Shown here piece by piece: positions 34,547-42,850 of a DNA stretch of 64,000 nt (within the stretch, counting starts at the first letter, position 1; each line of letters opens with the position of its first letter). Origin of the DNA: Alphaproteobacteria bacterium (GTDB lineage: Bacteria > Pseudomonadota > Alphaproteobacteria > RF32 > CAG-239); NCBI GenBank assembly GCA_017528205.1, contig JAFXPE010000003.1, positions 1 to 64,000 on the forward strand. The letters are read 5' to 3'. Below the pieces are notes generated by a model. It did no database searches and had not been told where the DNA came from. It saw only the letters and a program-made list of their open reading frames with translations. The position numbers and the translations under genes are program-made.

Positions 34547-34575
34547 TAGACTTTAAGATATTTTTTTGCTATTCT
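34547..34575 (+). promoter_or_regulatory. Promoter of the HNH/SUKH/tsaC operon
   Basis: TAGACT (34547-34552), 17-bp spacer, TATTCT (34570-34575). About 38 bp before the ATG at 34614. Confidence 0.6.
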
Positions 34576-34613
34576 CTGGACAAAACAAATTTTCATGATT
34601 CGGATAACAAAAA

Positions 34614-36185
34614 ATGAGTCGCAAAAAATCGTCATACGCAGCAAAACACTCCGAGGTTATCGCGGATAATTCCGTGATGTCCAACGAGTTTGTACGCAAC
34701 AATCCTGATTTATGGGAAGTTTTGCGCAATCCGGCGGAATTTGAAAACAACTTTCTGAAACTTTCATATTCGCGCCAAATTGCCATGGTCGATTTTTTCA
34801 AAGACGTTATGTATGAAAACATTGTTATTTCTCCGGCCAAAATCAAAAAAATGTTTATGAATTTGACCTATGACAATTTGGAAACAATCCATATGATGAC
34901 CGGCTCTTTTTATGAAGAAGGCAATGTGTATTTTCCGATTTCCGAAGACGAAAAAAAGTTGGTCCGAATGGAATGTTACGGCACCATTGACGCCCGACGT
35001 GAACACGAATTGAGCCCGTGCTACAAATTTTTCTGCAAAAAAGAAAACCGCGGCAAATACAAACTTAAAGACTATGCGTTGGAAACATCGCCGATGTGGC
35101 GTGTTTTTAAGCAGTTCGAAAGTTTCCGCCGTGTAGAATCGAGTGTGCGCCGCCATTTGTATCAACAGGGCATCAACCCTGATGCGTTGCGGGTAATGTC
35201 GGTTAACGACTTCTGCGATGTTATACATCAAATTTATGCCGAATCTCCGAGTGCCATGAAGGCGCACTTTTTGGAGACCGGTTACAAAAATCGTTTTGTG
35301 ATGAATTTTATGCGTGCGTGCGGCAAAGACTTGGCTAATCACCTTTTAAAGCGCGGCATTGACGAGCGCAAAGTTGCTTCGTTGTGTCGGATGATGCGCA
35401 AATACGGCAGATGCGAAGTTGACAGTTTGGTGGTTACCGAAACGCATTACACCCAAAGAATTTTAGACGATTTGGAGGCCAGACGCTATGACGTTTCAGC
35501 CCTTAAGGTCGGCGACCCGATTACGGAAGAAATGACGGAAAGACTTTTCAATAACGACCAAGAACATTTGCTTTTGGCGCGTGACGAAAACGGACGTCCG
35601 CTCAGCAAAGACGATTTGCCGCGCTATGAAGTGCACCACAAAAACGCCGTAAAGTTTGCCAACGACGGCGACTATTTGGCCAAGGTGAATTATAACAGCA
35701 ACCTGATGTTGGTGGAGCGTGAAATGCACCGCGCTTATTATCACGGCTTTGACAATATCGTGCAGGTGGCAAAAAATAACGAGCGCTATTTTTCAAGAGT
35801 TAACACTCCGGCGCCGAATATGTGTTTGATTGACGGCTTTAACGACGAAACCGATATTTTCTTCTATGATTTGGAAGCCAATTCCGCAGCACAAAAAAGA
35901 ATGCAAGAAGATAAAAAGTATGTGGTGAACTATTACGAAAGACAAATCGAGCGCTTAAATCATATTCCGGAAATTGCCACTCGTTATCAGATTGAATATT
36001 CCAAAAACGATTTGAGTAACGAACACAAAAATCTGCAAAAATTGTTGCAGGTAAAAATCAGCGTTCCGGCCGAAGACATCAAAACCATAGAAGAATGGTT
36101 CGCGCCGCAGAAAACTTCGATAAAAGTGCGGGCAACTCAAAATAACATTGTGCCATCTCGCGAAAAAGGCGGTAACGAATTATGA
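34614..36185 (+). CDS. HNH-like nuclease protein, candidate toxin
   Basis: 523 residues without signal peptide or membrane helix. Residues about 338-380 carry an HNH-type pattern: YEVHHKNAVKF (His341-His342), YNSNLMLVEREMHRAYYH (Asn363, His372, His377), close to the HNH folds found at the tips of polymorphic toxins. The first 330 residues are helical and unrecognised, with several Cys; the last 130 are helical. Its stop overlaps the start of a SUKH-like gene (ATGA), the usual order of toxin then immunity protein. The position within the protein is internal, not C-terminal, which is unusual for a polymorphic toxin. A weak ribosome site precedes the ATG. Confidence 0.6.
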   Translation: MSRKKSSYAAKHSEVIADNSVMSNEFVRNNPDLWEVLRNPAEFENNFLKLSYSRQIAMVDFFKDVMYENIVISPAKIKKMFMNLTYDNLETIHMMTGSFYEEGNVYFPISEDEKKLVRMECYGTIDARREHELSPCYKFFCKKENRGKYKLKDYALETSPMWRVFKQFESFRRVESSVRRHLYQQGINPDALRVMSVNDFCDVIHQIYAESPSAMKAHFLETGYKNRFVMNFMRACGKDLANHLLKRGIDERKVASLCRMMRKYGRCEVDSLVVTETHYTQRILDDLEARRYDVSALKVGDPITEEMTERLFNNDQEHLLLARDENGRPLSKDDLPRYEVHHKNAVKFANDGDYLAKVNYNSNLMLVEREMHRAYYHGFDNIVQVAKNNERYFSRVNTPAPNMCLIDGFNDETDIFFYDLEANSAAQKRMQEDKKYVVNYYERQIERLNHIPEIATRYQIEYSKNDLSNEHKNLQKLLQVKISVPAEDIKTIEEWFAPQKTSIKVRATQNNIVPSREKGGNEL

Positions 36186-36583
36186 GTGATTTTATAAACG
36201 AAATTAAAAAGCAAAAAATTTATCACGGCGAAAAATTAGAGGCCGAGGCTTTGATTATTGCCCAAAAAGTTTTGCATAATATGGGATTGGATTTTATTCC
36301 GCAATCGTATATCGATTTTTTGAAACACTATAACGGCTTAAAGTTTGACGGCTCTTATTTATTTGGCGCCACGGTGGACGACGACTTGGATATTATCGAC
36401 CAAAACGAGCAAATGAAAAAACCGGAGCAAACCATTCTGCTCGGTTATAACGATTTTGATTTGCTTTGTTACAATTACAACTTAAAACGCTATCAGGTGG
36501 TTGACCGGCAAGATTTTCAGGTGCTGGATACTTATAATGAAGACGAGCGGGATTACGCTTTGAGCAAGATTTTGAATTTTTAA
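36182..36583 (+). CDS. SUKH/SMI1-KNR4-like immunity protein candidate
   Basis: 133 residues, a typical SUKH-domain length. The signature region reads LDFIPQSYIDFLKHYNGLKFDG (about 35-56, printed here in two parts by family landmarks: IPQSYIDFLKHYNG and the following acidic loop). Then come FGATVDDDLDIID and an ILLGYNDFDLLCYNYN strand pair, as in YrhA-type SUKH members. SUKH proteins are common immunity factors against nuclease toxins encoded next door. The 4-bp overlap with the HNH gene supports a functional pair. It is followed 3 bp later by tsaC, so housekeeping and pair genes share a transcript. Confidence 0.65.
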   Translation: MSDFINEIKKQKIYHGEKLEAEALIIAQKVLHNMGLDFIPQSYIDFLKHYNGLKFDGSYLFGATVDDDLDIIDQNEQMKKPEQTILLGYNDFDLLCYNYNLKRYQVVDRQDFQVLDTYNEDERDYALSKILNF

Positions 36584-36586
36584 ACC

Positions 36587-37528
36587 ATGAATAACATTTT
36601 TGAAAATAATCCGGATAATATTTTGAAAGCCGCCGCGGTAATAAAAAACGGCGGGTTGGTGGCTTTTCCGACCGAAACGGTGTACGGCTTGGGAGCAAAC
36701 GTTTATAACGCGCAGGCCGTGGCCTCTATTTTTGCCGCCAAGCAACGGCCGCATTTTGACCCCTTGATTTCACATATTGCCGAAGTCGATTTCTTAAAAG
36801 AATACGCCGCAACCGATGAAAGAGTTTTTGCTTTGGCCAAGCGTTTTTGGCCTGGACCGCTGACGTTTGTGTTGAAGCGCATTGACGAAAATCCGAGCAT
36901 AGATTTGGCTTGTTCCGGATTGCGCACGCTGACCGTCAGAATGCCGCGGCACCCGATTGCCTTGGAGCTTATTCGCCAAAGCGGTGTGCCGATTGTGGCT
37001 CCCTCAGCCAACAAATATCAATCCATAAGTCCGACCACGGCGCAACACGTTGCCGACGGATTGGGTGATAAAGTTGATATGATATTGGACGGTGGTGCTT
37101 GCAAAGTCGGTGTTGAATCAACCATCATCGATTTGACCGGCAAACGGATTGTAATGTTGCGCGCCGGCGGCACGGCAAAAGAAGAGTTGGAAGATTTCTT
37201 GGGCGAAAAAATATTGCTTTCCGAAGGCAATCCGACTTTGCCGACGGCTCCGGGGCAACTGTTACGTCACTATGCTCCGCGCAACGTTTTACGCATCAAT
37301 GTCACCGCGCCGGAAAAGGACGAATATTTCATCGGATTTGGCAAGATTGACGGGCATCTCAATCTCAGCCCGCGCGGAGATTTGCAAGAAGCGGCCGGAA
37401 ATTTGTTTGCCTATCTGCGTTTGGCGGATTCCAAGGCTCCGCGCGGCAAAATCGCCGTGGCGCCGATACCGCTCGACGGCTTGGGACTGGCTATCAACGA
37501 TCGTCTCAAGCGCGCTTCTTATAAATAA
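36587..37528 (+). CDS. tsaC: L-threonylcarbamoyladenylate synthase (Sua5 type)
   Basis: 313 residues: a YrdC domain (about 10-190) plus the C-terminal Sua5 domain (about 225-313), so the long form of the family. It makes threonylcarbamoyl-AMP for the t6A37 modification of ANN-decoding tRNAs. Motifs: GGLVAFPTETVYGLGAN, the AAKQRPHFDPLISHI substrate loop, and VAPSANKYQSISPT. The linker PTAPGQLLRHYAP is the typical Sua5 SPGM..HY-like segment. The start lacks a Shine-Dalgarno and probably depends on coupling to the SUKH gene 3 bp upstream. Confidence 0.93.
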   Translation: MNNIFENNPDNILKAAAVIKNGGLVAFPTETVYGLGANVYNAQAVASIFAAKQRPHFDPLISHIAEVDFLKEYAATDERVFALAKRFWPGPLTFVLKRIDENPSIDLACSGLRTLTVRMPRHPIALELIRQSGVPIVAPSANKYQSISPTTAQHVADGLGDKVDMILDGGACKVGVESTIIDLTGKRIVMLRAGGTAKEELEDFLGEKILLSEGNPTLPTAPGQLLRHYAPRNVLRINVTAPEKDEYFIGFGKIDGHLNLSPRGDLQEAAGNLFAYLRLADSKAPRGKIAVAPIPLDGLGLAINDRLKRASYK

Positions 37529-37550
37529 ATTTTGCCGCAAAAATATAGCG

Positions 37551-37579
37551 TTGACACAACCTCGATTTTGAGGTATACT
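37551..37579 (+). promoter_or_regulatory. Sigma-70-type promoter for the 236-residue gene
   Basis: TTGACA (37551-37556), 17-bp spacer, TATACT (37574-37579); near consensus. Confidence 0.8.
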
Positions 37580-37611
37580 AAGGCTGTTGCTAACAGTTTA
37601 CGGAGGCCTGT

Positions 37612-38322
37612 ATGACGTTATCCGAAGATTCCCTGAAACAACTTATGCATCAATCTCACAACGTTGCATTTAAAGTCATTACCGGTTTAACTATTGCTTC
37701 CGCACTTGCCGCGCCGACGCCGACTATGGCAAAGGAAAACGCGCAAACACCTCAAGATAATATTGTTTCCATCGACCAGCATCAGGATATGGGCTTGGAA
37801 CGCCCGCACCAGATTTTGACCACCGGAGCGAATTTTTCCAACAAAGCCAAACATTTGTATGATTGGCGGGATTTTGAGCAAAAATATCATCTTGACGCGA
37901 AAGACTTTGCGCCGGGTGCCAAAGTAAGCCCCGAAAAGGCCGCTTTGTTGCAATCCATAATAGAATATGAAGCAACGCGCGCCAACGCCGTTGACGAAAC
38001 GTTGTTTTATAATGATTTGGTCGGCAAACTTTCGCCGTCTGTCGATATTGACGCGCGGGTGCAAGAGGCTAAAGACAATCATAAGAATTTCAATTTTTCC
38101 GACATTTATCAGAAGAATTCGGATAATTTGAAAAACGATAAATATGCTCGCAAACAAGCCGAAGATTTTTGCAAAAAATTCATAAATTCCAACACCAAAA
38201 ATTTGGAAATCACCAATGCCGTAGATTGTAAGGTTATGGACAATATTGAGCATACTCCGAGCAGAACCTTATCTTCGGTATTCTTTATGAATTACCTGCA
38301 CAGCGCAAAAACTTTGGGCTAA
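37612..38322 (+). CDS. Hypothetical protein with N-terminal hydrophobic segment
   Basis: 236 residues, unrecognised. Residues about 20-40 (FKVITGLTIASALAAPTPTMA) look like an internal or late signal sequence after a charged 15-residue extension, possibly cleaved after MAK-like Ala. The rest is hydrophilic, with a two-Cys C-terminal region (EDFCKKF, AVDCKVM). GGAGG precedes the ATG and a near-consensus promoter precedes that, so it is likely well expressed. Monocistronic, with a bidirectional terminator behind it. Function unknown. Confidence 0.6.
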   Translation: MTLSEDSLKQLMHQSHNVAFKVITGLTIASALAAPTPTMAKENAQTPQDNIVSIDQHQDMGLERPHQILTTGANFSNKAKHLYDWRDFEQKYHLDAKDFAPGAKVSPEKAALLQSIIEYEATRANAVDETLFYNDLVGKLSPSVDIDARVQEAKDNHKNFNFSDIYQKNSDNLKNDKYARKQAEDFCKKFINSNTKNLEITNAVDCKVMDNIEHTPSRTLSSVFFMNYLHSAKTLG

Positions 38323-38350
38323 AATTTTATTATATCTTCAACCAACAAAA

Positions 38351-38387
38351 AAACGATCCGACACCACAGATGTCGAATCGTTTTTTT
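38351..38387. terminator. Bidirectional terminator between convergent orphans
   Basis: AAACGAT-CGACA (38351-38363 region) pairs with TGTCG-ATCGTTT (38371-38383), with A-run left and T-run right. Confidence 0.85.
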
Positions 38388-38392
38388 GGCAT

Positions 38393-39130
38393 TTAATTTT
38401 TTATGCCGTTCAAAGACGAAAAATGCAAACTAAACACCGGATAAACCTCCTTTGGGGTTGTCGTGCATTCTTTGCCGATGGTAATTCCGTCTTGTTGCAG
38501 GGTGAAATACAACGCAACATTATTTTCTGCTTCGTCCGCTTTCAGACTTTTCTCAATTGCCGTAGAAAGCCAAAATCCGTTCGTTTGCACCTGAGCCGCA
38601 TTCAGCGCCGTCATAATTTGCATACTGTTCGGACGCAACTTCAGCACCTCTTCTTCGGTCATTAAAAATGCCGCACCTTCGCGCACAAAAGCATCGGAAT
38701 ATCCCAAACAAAAACGCACGGCTTCTACCTCAGCACCGGCATCATCGGCCATTTGAGACATCATATGTGTTGCATTCAAACCACAGCTCAACCATTGGGT
38801 ATCAAAGCAGTAACCCTGACTTGAAAAAGGCAATGTTTTGCCATTCAAGCTCATCATCAAAAGTTCATCTTTCTGCCGGTCAACATTCAAAATGACCGCC
38901 GTACATTCTTTATAATTGAACATACGCCCTATTTTGCCGTTTTTGTGCAAGTACATACCGGCGGCAACATCACCTTTTGCGGCAACGTATTCTCTTTGCT
39001 GGCGCAGTTCTCTGAGGCTGTTCTCAAGTTCTTTTAAGTCAATCAAACCATGATCTGCCCATTCTGTGACAATTTCCTGATAGGAAAGTCCCTCTTTTGC
39101 GATTAACGCTGTAATTTCCGTTCTATTCAT
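38393..39130 (-). CDS. Hypothetical cytoplasmic protein
   Basis: 245 residues with no signal peptide or membrane helix and no family I recognise. The N-terminal 60 residues are helical (MNRTEITALIAKEGLSYQEI, a possible small helical motif); the rest alternates strands and helices with several cysteines and Met-rich stretches (NATHMMSQMADD). It is transcribed toward the shared terminator at 38351-38387. No promoter or strong ribosome site could be fixed. Neighbours give no functional clue. Confidence 0.6.
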   Translation of the reverse strand: MNRTEITALIAKEGLSYQEIVTEWADHGLIDLKELENSLRELRQQREYVAAKGDVAAGMYLHKNGKIGRMFNYKECTAVILNVDRQKDELLMMSLNGKTLPFSSQGYCFDTQWLSCGLNATHMMSQMADDAGAEVEAVRFCLGYSDAFVREGAAFLMTEEEVLKLRPNSMQIMTALNAAQVQTNGFWLSTAIEKSLKADEAENNVALYFTLQQDGITIGKECTTTPKEVYPVFSLHFSSLNGIKN

Positions 39131-39202
39131 AATAGTGCTAATAATACAGATTCTACATAATTGAAATTTTTTAAAATCTACCTTTTTATGGTCCTATTGT
39201 CA

Positions 39203-39240
39203 ATAAAAAAATACCGCTATCCGGCCTGGAAAGCGGCATT
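39203..39240 (-). terminator. Terminator of the 205-residue membrane gene
   Basis: ATACCGCT (39211-39218) pairs with AGCGGCAT (39232-39239); on the minus strand a T-run (complement of 39204-39210) follows. Confidence 0.75.
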
Positions 39241-39261
39241 ATTCTTGCTTCTGGCTTCTCT

Positions 39262-39879
39262 TTAAATTGCAACCCGGCGATAACGCAAAATGCAGTTAAA
39301 CAGCGCCAAATAACACACCAACTCGCAACACTCTTCCATGATTTCGTTATCAATATCGGCAAACTCGGCCACCGTACCGCCCACCATCATCAAGCCCAAC
39401 ACCAGCAAATCCCAAATGTAAATCGGTGCGTTTAGCACAAATTTTATAATCGGTTGCCAGAGCTTGTTGCGAATAAAATAATATATCATGTATGCCACCC
39501 ACAGCCAGCGCAACCCTTTTATCGCATAGCCGTATTTAAAAGCTTCCCAACGGCACATTTCATCCGGATCCAAATAGGCGGCGCAGTAGTATCCGCGGAA
39601 CATATTGGTTTCACGCATAATCATTAACACCACTACCATTGCCGCAAACACAAAGAGCGAGCGATTTTGTTTGGCACGCAACGCCGCAACAATCGCGGCC
39701 GCCAAAACAATCAGCTGAATATTCTCCACCCAACCGTCTTCCACAAAAAGTTGCGGCGCAGCAAATTGCATTGTCGGATAAATCAGCAAAATCAAAATAA
39801 ATTCAAGCAAAGTTAAAGCATTGGGACGCCAATTGATGCGTTGCCATAAATTAACGAAAAAATTCCGCACATTATTCAT
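39262..39879 (-). CDS. Hypothetical multi-pass membrane protein
   Basis: 205 residues from ATG 39879, set by AGGAG eight bases upstream; a longer frame to 39921 adds only polar residues. About five hydrophobic helices: LLEFILILLIYPTM, IQLIVLAAAIVAAL, FVFAAMVVVLMIM, a Trp-rich one (LRWLWVAYMIYYFI) and IWDLLVLGLMMVGG. A loop holds two cysteines (YYCAAYLDPDEMCRW) and the C-terminus has EECCELVCYLALFNC. Resembles small uncharacterised inner-membrane proteins; no transporter or enzyme motif is visible. Confidence 0.65.
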   Translation of the reverse strand: MNNVRNFFVNLWQRINWRPNALTLLEFILILLIYPTMQFAAPQLFVEDGWVENIQLIVLAAAIVAALRAKQNRSLFVFAAMVVVLMIMRETNMFRGYYCAAYLDPDEMCRWEAFKYGYAIKGLRWLWVAYMIYYFIRNKLWQPIIKFVLNAPIYIWDLLVLGLMMVGGTVAEFADIDNEIMEECCELVCYLALFNCILRYRRVAI

Positions 39880-40031
39880 TTTATTTCTCCTGTTTTTTGT
39901 TTTATTTGAATTTTTGCACAAATAACAGATTTTTTTTATCGGTGTGCATAATTTGTGTAAAAATTTTGTTCGTTGTTTGACTTTTGCGAGATTATTTTTT
40001 TATAATTTTTTCCATAACGAGGCTAAAACTT

Positions 40032-40712
40032 ATGGAAAAACCGACTAAATTAATTATTTGGGATTTTGACGGCGTAATTGCCGACAGCGAGCATTTGTGG
40101 GTACAAAATTGGCTCAATGCTCTGAGTTTGTTCAAAAACATCAAATTATCCGCAAGCGAAGAAGAATATTACATTCGCGGCAAGGCCGACAAAACCAAAG
40201 TAGAGCTTTTGCAACGCGATTTTCCGCATTTGCAATTTGAAGAAGATTTTTGGAATTATCTGAAAGAAAACGAAATTCGTTTGATTGCCTCGCAACTGAC
40301 ACTCACTCCGGATATTGAGCGCATCTTTGCCGATACTCGCTTTGCGCATTGCATCGCTACCGGTGCCACCGAGGCCAAAAATCTTCGCAAGATAGAAAAG
40401 TTGCAATTGCAAAAATATTTCGGCCCGCATAATATGTTTACCGCCTATGATGTAAAATACGGCAAGCCCGAACCGGACTTGTTTTTATACGCCGCCGCCC
40501 AAATGGGATATGAGCCGAAAGATTGCATTGTTATTGAAGATTCGCTGGTGGGCATAACCGCCGGCGTTCGCGCCCAAATTCCGGTTATTGCCTATATCGG
40601 TGCAACCGGCAACAACAACGACGAATACGCCGAAAAATGCCGCAAAGCCGGTGCCCGAAACGTTGTCAGCACCATGACGGAAGTTTATGACTTGTTACAT
40701 CAATTTATTTAA
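40032..40712 (+). CDS. HAD-superfamily hydrolase (phosphatase, subfamily IA)
   Basis: 226 residues from ATG 40032 with GAGG upstream. HAD motifs are complete: motif I DFDGVIADSE (about 10-19), motif II Thr in CIATGAT, motif III Lys in KYGKPEPDLFL, motif IV VIEDSLVGITA. A four-helix cap lies between motifs I and II (type C1). Such enzymes dephosphorylate phosphoglycolate, sugar phosphates or nucleotides, or act as beta-phosphoglucomutase; the substrate is not decided. 13 bp upstream of the nitroreductase-like gene, likely one transcript. Confidence 0.85.
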   Translation: MEKPTKLIIWDFDGVIADSEHLWVQNWLNALSLFKNIKLSASEEEYYIRGKADKTKVELLQRDFPHLQFEEDFWNYLKENEIRLIASQLTLTPDIERIFADTRFAHCIATGATEAKNLRKIEKLQLQKYFGPHNMFTAYDVKYGKPEPDLFLYAAAQMGYEPKDCIVIEDSLVGITAGVRAQIPVIAYIGATGNNNDEYAEKCRKAGARNVVSTMTEVYDLLHQFI

Positions 40713-40725
40713 AGAAAGGAAAAAC

Positions 40726-41334
40726 ATGAATAAAATATTCTATTCTTTGGCCGTTTTCTTCGGCTTAACTGCCTTTAACGCCGCCGAAGCCACAGAAATA
40801 AAAGGCCTGCCGCAACCGGATTTGCAACAATCTTCTCCGGCGCTTATGGAACTTTTGAATAACCGCCAATCCGTCCGCGCTTATGATAAGGATAAAGCCA
40901 TCGACGACCAAACTTTGAGCGAAATTTTGTGGGTTGCCAACGGAATGAACAAGCGCGGCACTCGGACCATTGCCACGGCGCGCAACGAACAAAATCTGAA
41001 AGTTTATGTTTTGTATGAAGACGGTATCTGGTTTTATAACGCCGCCGACAATCAGCTGGAAAAAATTTCAGCGGAAAATGCCATCGGATTTACGGCCGAA
41101 CAGCAAAAATTTGTTTTAGACGCACCGTTGCATCTGATTTATACCAGCTCTGACGGACATTGGGGGCACGACCACGCCGGCTCGGCATATCAAAACGTTT
41201 ATCTGTATGCAACAGCCAAAGGTTTGGCCACGGTTATCCGCGGGTTGATTAACACTCAGGAATTGCATCGCGCGCTTAATCTGTCCGACGACGAGTTTGT
41301 GATTGTACACCAACCTATCGGCTATCCGAAATAA
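40726..41334 (+). CDS. Exported nitroreductase-family protein
   Basis: 202 residues from ATG 40726, with AAAGGA seven bases upstream. Residues 1-22 are a signal peptide (MNKIFYSLAVFFGLTAFNAAEA). The mature protein is nitroreductase-like (FMN-binding, SagB/ThcOx type): LLNNRQSVRAYDKDKAIDDQ, LSEILWVANGMNKRG, and VYLYATAKGLATVIRG toward the C-terminus. Most nitroreductases are cytoplasmic; an exported version implies periplasmic FMN or a degenerate binding role. Follows the HAD gene by 13 bp. An inverted repeat at its stop (AATAAT-GTATTATT type) may end the transcript. Confidence 0.75.
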   Translation: MNKIFYSLAVFFGLTAFNAAEATEIKGLPQPDLQQSSPALMELLNNRQSVRAYDKDKAIDDQTLSEILWVANGMNKRGTRTIATARNEQNLKVYVLYEDGIWFYNAADNQLEKISAENAIGFTAEQQKFVLDAPLHLIYTSSDGHWGHDHAGSAYQNVYLYATAKGLATVIRGLINTQELHRALNLSDDEFVIVHQPIGYPK

Positions 41335-41383
41335 TACTCCGGTATTATTGAAAGTTGCAACTTTTCGGCATACCTATCAAAGC

Positions 41384-41590
41384 ATGAAGTACAGTATGAA
41401 AGAAAAGTTGGAAATTGCCGAAAGCGTGGTAACAATTATCATGTTCTTTATGGCGGTGTGGGGAAGCGTTATTGCTTATGAAGAAAAATTTTGGAGCAAA
41501 CTGAATCACGTTGTCAGCCATTATCACACCCAAATCAGCCTCAAAGAACAGCAACAGGCTTTAAATACCAAAGCACCGAAAAGAGAATAA
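41384..41590 (+). CDS. Small single-pass membrane protein
   Basis: 68 residues from ATG 41384 (a second ATG at 41396 gives 64). One hydrophobic helix (ESVVTIIMFFMAVWGSVIAY) follows a short charged start; the tail is polar and helical. No Shine-Dalgarno is evident, and the call rests on the membrane helix, on the terminator formed at its stop and on the otherwise empty gap. Function unknown. Confidence 0.45.
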   Translation: MKYSMKEKLEIAESVVTIIMFFMAVWGSVIAYEEKFWSKLNHVVSHYHTQISLKEQQQALNTKAPKRE

Positions 41591-41606
41591 ATTTCGGTGC
41601 TTTGTT
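41570..41606 (+). terminator. Terminator overlapping the stop of the small membrane gene
   Basis: AAGCACCGAAA (41571-41581) pairs with TTTCGGTGCTT (41592-41602); the TAA stop lies in the loop. It can also serve the convergent MORN gene. Confidence 0.7.
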
Positions 41607-41631
41607 TAATTGTTTTATTTAAGTTGTATCT

Positions 41632-42681
41632 CTAATAAGCGCACAAAAGCAAATCGTTGAAAACTTTGGCTTTTATGCGTGCACGCATCGCTTCGTCGGA
41701 AGAATCATTGCGGCAATAGCGATATTTGCAATACCCGTTGGAATATCTCATTTCACCGAGCATTGTGCCGTAAATATCATATTGCTTGACCTCGCCGTCG
41801 ATTTTGCCTTTGTTGTAATTGAGGGTATAATTGACGCGACCGTTTTCAAAATAAACCGTTTCTTTGCCGTTTTTCAAGCCCTTGGAATAATGGGTAACTT
41901 GCCACAGCTTGCCGTCTGAGCTATATACCGAAGTTTCACCGTGCAAACGTCCGTTGCGATAATGTTCATAAGCCACGCTGTCTTCATAATTTTGCACAAT
42001 GCGTCCGGTTAAGGCTTTACCTTTATAATCGGTACAATACTTCATATCGTTTCGATAATAGCAACTATACGAATTCGGGGTATAAATATGCGGATTTGCC
42101 TCATAAATCAACGCCCCGTTTCCGTTGGCCACGCGGGTTACCGGCGAAACCACATAATAGTTGTTAACTTCCGTCTTTTTGGTATGCCTATGATGCTCCG
42201 GCTCATGCGGCGGACGATGATGTTTATCAAACTCGGAATGTTTATGTTGTTCTTCCTTGGCCTTGTCATGAGGCGACTTCACCGGCTCCGGCTTATCCTT
42301 TTTTACCTCATCGGTTTTCGGTGGAATAAAACCGGTATGAGGTTGCGTGCGCACAACACGCCCCGGAATAAGCTTCATTTCCGTCTTTGGCTCGGCCTTT
42401 TCTTTCGGCTTATCAACCTTTGGCTGTTGCGAAACCTTCTTTGGCTCGGCTTTCGGCTGATTTACCGGTGCCGGCTGCGAAACCTTTTTCGGAGCCTCTT
42501 TGGCAATTGGCATCGGCTTATTTTCGGTGGCTTCGAGCTGCTGTTGCTGTTGCATTTGCAACATATTCTGTCTTGATTCCTGCAGGCGTTTGGCATGCTC
42601 CTGAATTCCCGATTTTGCGTTTGTTTGCAGCGGATAACCGCACAAAAGCAATACCGCCAAAGCAATTCCCCATCTAGGCAT
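41632..42681 (-). CDS. Exported MORN-repeat protein with low-complexity linker
   Basis: 349 residues from ATG 42681, fixed by AAAGGAGG upstream; upstream in-frame ATGs are less likely. Residues 1-22 are a signal peptide (GIALAVLLLCGYPLQTNA core). Then comes a Gln run (about 40-48), a long Pro/Lys linker (about 55-150) and a His-rich stretch (HHRPPHEPEHHRH), possibly metal binding. The C-terminal 120 residues carry MORN_2 (YwqK-like) repeats: YRNGRLHGETSVYSSDGKL, YSKGLKNGKETVYFENGR, YNKGKIDGEVKQYDIYGT. Two Cys-bearing segments flank them. Probably an envelope structural or binding protein. Confidence 0.75.
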   Translation of the reverse strand: MPRWGIALAVLLLCGYPLQTNAKSGIQEHAKRLQESRQNMLQMQQQQQLEATENKPMPIAKEAPKKVSQPAPVNQPKAEPKKVSQQPKVDKPKEKAEPKTEMKLIPGRVVRTQPHTGFIPPKTDEVKKDKPEPVKSPHDKAKEEQHKHSEFDKHHRPPHEPEHHRHTKKTEVNNYYVVSPVTRVANGNGALIYEANPHIYTPNSYSCYYRNDMKYCTDYKGKALTGRIVQNYEDSVAYEHYRNGRLHGETSVYSSDGKLWQVTHYSKGLKNGKETVYFENGRVNYTLNYNKGKIDGEVKQYDIYGTMLGEMRYSNGYCKYRYCRNDSSDEAMRARIKAKVFNDLLLCAY

Positions 42682-42790
42682 TTTTTCCTCCTTTGCTGTT
42701 TTTCTGTTCATATAGTACGCGACATAGCGCAAAATGCAAGCAAATTGACTTATTTATCCCTTTTTTGCCGCTGCGGTATTTTTTTTATGA

Positions 42791-42818
42791 TTGCAACTTT
42801 CAAACAATCGGCTATAAT
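42791..42818 (+). promoter_or_regulatory. Promoter of the iminopeptidase gene
   Basis: TTGCAA (42791-42796), 16-bp spacer, consensus TATAAT (42813-42818). Confidence 0.65.
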
Positions 42819-42850
42819 CAGCCCAGAAGCAAATTACGGAAGGTGGCAGA

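Noticed and set aside
41303-41383. N-terminal extension of the small membrane protein
   Set aside because: Overlaps the end of the nitroreductase-like gene and crosses an inverted repeat; the ATG at 41384 is simpler.
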